Assembly: GCA_003339415.1 (NCBI GenBank)
Contig: PDHQ01000632.1
Location: 2,870-13,337, forward strand
Origin: Ophiocordyceps camponoti-saundersi (nom. inval.)
Taxonomy: Eukaryota; Ascomycota; Sordariomycetes; Hypocreales; Ophiocordycipitaceae
Length of the DNA stretch: 10,468 nt
Reading direction: 5' to 3'
Position numbers and translations under genes: made by a program. Each line of letters begins with the position of its first letter. The stretch's first letter is position 1. Of the stretch, positions 8,176 to 10,468 are shown piece by piece. Under the pieces are notes generated by a model. The model was not told the origin of the DNA and ran no database searches. It saw nothing but the letters and a program-made list of their open reading frames with translations.

Positions 8176-9933
8176 ATAGCCCCGCGACTATCTAAGGGTA
8201 AGGCCCCTATAATAAGTATATCTTAGGATACGAGAACCCGAGAAGAAACGCCTAACTATATTTCCGATAACGAAAATATGCTATACTAACTATCGGGCGA
8301 GCTCGACGTCTATAGTAAAGATAAGGACTTTCGAGGAACGTTATTTAAAGTATTTTGCAAGGATTATCACGATAGGAAGCGTTCTATCCGCCCGGATAAA
8401 TATATCCCACCTATAAGAACACTATATAACTGCTTCCTTTAGTCGCAGGATACGAACTTTATTTTCCGCAGGCTAGGACAAAATGCTAAAGGGGAGCCGA
8501 CGGACGAGCACCCTTCGCCTCTACTAGCAGATAACGATAAGCTGGCTAAAAAGGCGGCCCCTATATAGGCAGCTTCCATAGCAAAATTTAACCAGGTATA
8601 CGCCCACCTTACCCGCGATTGCCGCCTTAAATAGATTAAGATCTTAAGATCTTAGAAGAAAGTGATAAATCACACGATTAAGCTAGCTAATAGTAACTTT
8701 AAAAATAAAGCTTAGGATAGCTAATAGGTAGCTTAGCTAGTTATTAGGACGATATAGACGAAGATAGAAAATAAAAAGGTCACACCTCGTATTACTAAGT
8801 TCTAGGGCATCTTTAAAGCAGAGGCCCTCGAGTTATAGTACCTACCCATATACCTATATACCCTAAAGGAGCTATTCCTTATCGCTAACGACGTCGGCAT
8901 TATATTCTTCATCTTAGCCCGAACGCCTCTATAAGACTTCTGCAGCTTAACGCTTAAGGTTAACGACTATATTAAAAACCCTCCTAATAACCTCTCGATT
9001 AATAGTATAACGGAAGTTTAAATCGGATACTTTAGACGTTAGATCTATCGGGCAGTATTGCGTCGAATCTATCACATATTGCACCCGGCGTCGGGTAATA
9101 AGATAGAAATACGTGCAGCGCTGGCGAAGACTGCTAAGCGGATCGATAAACTATAGACTAACCTAAGCCCTAATAATAATACTATATAAACTATAGTGGC
9201 CCCTATCGAGTTGTTAAATGCCGGCCAAGGCACGCTGAAACGATTGCTCGATGAGGTAGCACGGGATAGAGTAGACTATTAGGCGGCCACGAAGCATAAG
9301 CGATAAAAACTGCTAGTAAAAAAGCCACCACCGACGATATTAGCCATAGTATTATTATTATTACTAGCGATGGCCACTAAGGTGAAACCTGCAAGTAAGG
9401 GTCGTATAACGAAATAGATAAGCTATTTTAAATAGGACGTGCTAAGTGGAAGAGCCCTAGCCCAGACCCCTGCAGTTAATAAGGCTCCTCTTATCGCTAT
9501 TTCTAGTTCTAACTCTTCCTTAAGTGATGATAGATAAGTCGTTAGCTAATAAATAGACGATATATTTATAGAGAATGCCGCCACTAAGCCGACAATAGCA
9601 GCTGAATTAACGACTAGTCTAGCGACTGTTAGGGATAATAAAGAGGATAGAGAGGCATTTATAACTAGAATGCAAAAGAAGATTGATGCTCTCCTTGAGG
9701 CTAATAACTATAACCTTAAACCTGGACATTCATCGCCTCCTATTAAGTAGATAACATAGGTTGATAGCAGACTCTAGGCACTTAAGTAGGAGAATAACAA
9801 GTTGCGAAAAGAACTCCGTAATAATTAGGTTCTTTTTAAATAAACCTTAGACATTGTTAAGGCACTTAACAGACCTAACCAGATAGTATTATCTGTAAAG
9901 TCTTTATCTATAATAGGATCTGGCGAGATCTGA
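8176..9933 (+). pseudogene. Broken third ORF of unknown function between integrase and 3' LTR
   Basis: I do not recognise this protein. Frame 1 reads for about 585 codons with about 31 in-frame TAA/TAG and no TGA until 9931-9933, which I take as the original stop. ATA GCC at 8176 follows a pyrimidine-rich leader and is a plausible mutated ATG GCC start. The N-terminal half is Lys-rich and aromatic, with some Cys and His but no motif I can name. Around 9250-9330 it is strongly basic (KHKR, VKK, then PPP), possibly a nuclear signal. A run of four TTA Leu codons (9352-9363) mimics a membrane segment but is probably mutated TCA Ser. A Ser/Asp-rich linker (about 9495-9535) follows, then a charged coiled-coil-like tail (9670-9708 and 9772-9834). 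I see no signal peptide and no envelope-like features. It could be an element-specific gene or a captured host gene. Confidence 0.68.
9670..9834 (+). other. Coiled-coil-like C-terminal region of the third ORF
   Basis: In frame, MQKKIDALLEANN and, after a Pro/Gly-containing break, L-stop-ALK-stop-ENNKLRKELRNN show hydrophobic residues at roughly heptad spacing among charged ones. This suggests a short dimerisation helix. The part has retained many CA and TG dinucleotides, so the reading is more trustworthy here than upstream. Confidence 0.5.
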
Positions 9934-10071
9934 TTATTTACTAGGCTATTATGGCTTATTTCTTCCCATTATTTATTTCTTTCTTATTTATTAGCTTGCT
10001 CTTTATCCTTCCTTTTATCTATTTTATTTTCAGATTTTAATTTATTACTTTAGTGTTAGTAATAGACTAGC
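9934..10071 (+). other. Pyrimidine-rich 3' non-coding region before the 3' LTR
   Basis: T- and C-rich DNA after the TGA at 9931-9933, including a long T/C stretch ending TTTTCAG near 10031-10033 that looks like a splice acceptor or a fungal 3' UTR. No polypurine tract sits immediately upstream of the LTR. The only purine-rich run, GGAGGGGGAAGG at 10073-10084, lies just inside the terminal repeat. Confidence 0.5.
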
Positions 10072-10270
10072 TGGAGGGGGAAGGTTAAAAGGGAATAGCG
10101 TCATTCCGGTCATGTGACTAATATTTGCTTAACTGCCCGTGTGGGGGGCAGTTATTCCTAGAGGATACATATACACATTAATCAACAAGGGCACCTATTA
10201 ATCTTCGTGTTAAGCCTATTTCTTATGCCTGTGATTGGCTTATTTGATCCCTCAGCCTCTAACTTATCTA
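10072..10270 (+). repeat. 3' long terminal repeat
   Basis: Equal in length to 985-1183, starting TGGAGG and ending ATCTA. It retains many CA, TG and CG dinucleotides that read TA in the 5' copy, so it is the less mutated of the two. An 8-base CTAGCTGG occurs across both its borders (10068-10075 and 10268-10275), which makes its exact ends hard to fix. Confidence 0.85.
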
Positions 10271-10468
10271 GCTGGTAGACCGTATAATAATTTTCCTTTA
10301 CCCCTTATTTTTTAGATTTAGATATTATCTCTTAAGTCTTATCCGAAAACGTAGTAGGGACCGATATCCTTTCTTATAAGTAGTGAATATAAATAATAAC
10401 GCCTTAATCTTACCGCTTAGATATATACCTATAACTATTCTCTAAAGACCGTTTCCTTTTTGCGTTTG
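10271..10468. other. Right flank, AT-rich DNA without a recognisable gene
   Basis: The first dozen bases (GCTGGTAGACCG) resemble those after the 5' LTR and may still be element. The remainder is TA-rich with few CA or TG, like the left flank. I see no gene, RNA or repeat, and no match to the left flank that would be a target-site duplication. Confidence 0.55.

Larger units (their letters stand above)
985..10270 (+). mobile_element. RIP-inactivated Ty3/gypsy-type LTR retrotransposon
   Basis: About 9.3 kb between two related 199-base terminal repeats. Internal order is gag with a zinc knuckle, aspartic protease, reverse transcriptase with YIDD, RNase H and DD35E integrase. Integrase downstream of RT defines Ty3/gypsy rather than Ty1/copia. 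An extra long frame lies between integrase and the 3' LTR. All frames are riddled with TAA and TAG codons, and ATG is rare. The codon losses match CpA-to-TpA mutation on either strand, the RIP signature of filamentous ascomycetes. The element is non-autonomous now. I cannot assign a named family. No convincing target-site duplication is visible, and its exact outer ends are uncertain by about a dozen bases. Confidence 0.93.

Noticed and set aside
8176..9933. Third frame as an envelope-like gene
   Set aside because: No signal peptide or convincing membrane anchor; the one hydrophobic run is explained by TCA-to-TTA mutation, and position alone is not enough.
10010..10033. Splice acceptor (pyrimidine tract then CAG)
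   Set aside because: No matching donor or branch site was identified and the pyrimidine-rich DNA here is general, so an intron is not supported.
1..10468. CRISPR array, tRNA or rRNA genes
   Set aside because: No regularly spaced repeats, cloverleaf-like sequence or rRNA core motif was seen on either strand.

Overview
The window is one copy of a Ty3/gypsy-type LTR retrotransposon from a filamentous fungus, most likely an ascomycete, heavily mutated by a process that looks like repeat-induced point mutation (RIP). The evidence is an LTR-like direct repeat at 985-1183 and 10072-10270, a gag zinc knuckle, an aspartic protease, reverse transcriptase, RNase H and a DD35E integrase in Ty3 order, and TpA excess with loss of CpA/TpG throughout. 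ATG and TGC codons have become ATA and TAC/TAT. Dozens of TAA/TAG codons interrupt reading frames that are otherwise continuous. No gene here is intact, and the host species cannot be named.

Layout. 1-101 is a guanine homopolymer of doubtful authenticity. 102-984 is AT-rich flank with no recognisable gene; it holds a hairpin (834-866) and a 68-base GC-rich segment between two 10-base repeats (881-968). The 5' LTR (985-1183) is followed by a possible primer-binding site and an 11-G run, then a pyrimidine-rich leader. Gag-protease lies in frame 1 (about 1684-4440). Pol (RT, RNase H, integrase) lies in frame 3 (about 4341-7973). A second pyrimidine-rich leader (7974-8175) precedes a third long broken frame (8176-9933), back in frame 1 and of unknown function. 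A pyrimidine-rich 3' region, the 3' LTR (10072-10270) and right flank complete the window.

How the genes would have worked together. Gag would package the RNA, protease would mature the polyprotein, RT/RNase H would copy the RNA using a tRNA primer, and integrase would insert the DNA. This copy cannot do so by itself: besides the stops, the gag zinc knuckle, both integrase zinc cysteines and the integrase catalytic glutamate are substituted, each by a change expected from CpA-to-TpA mutation. The item most worth attention is the extra frame of about 585 codons between integrase and the 3' LTR. It has its own leader, a basic region and a coiled-coil-like tail, and matches no standard retrotransposon gene I recognise.
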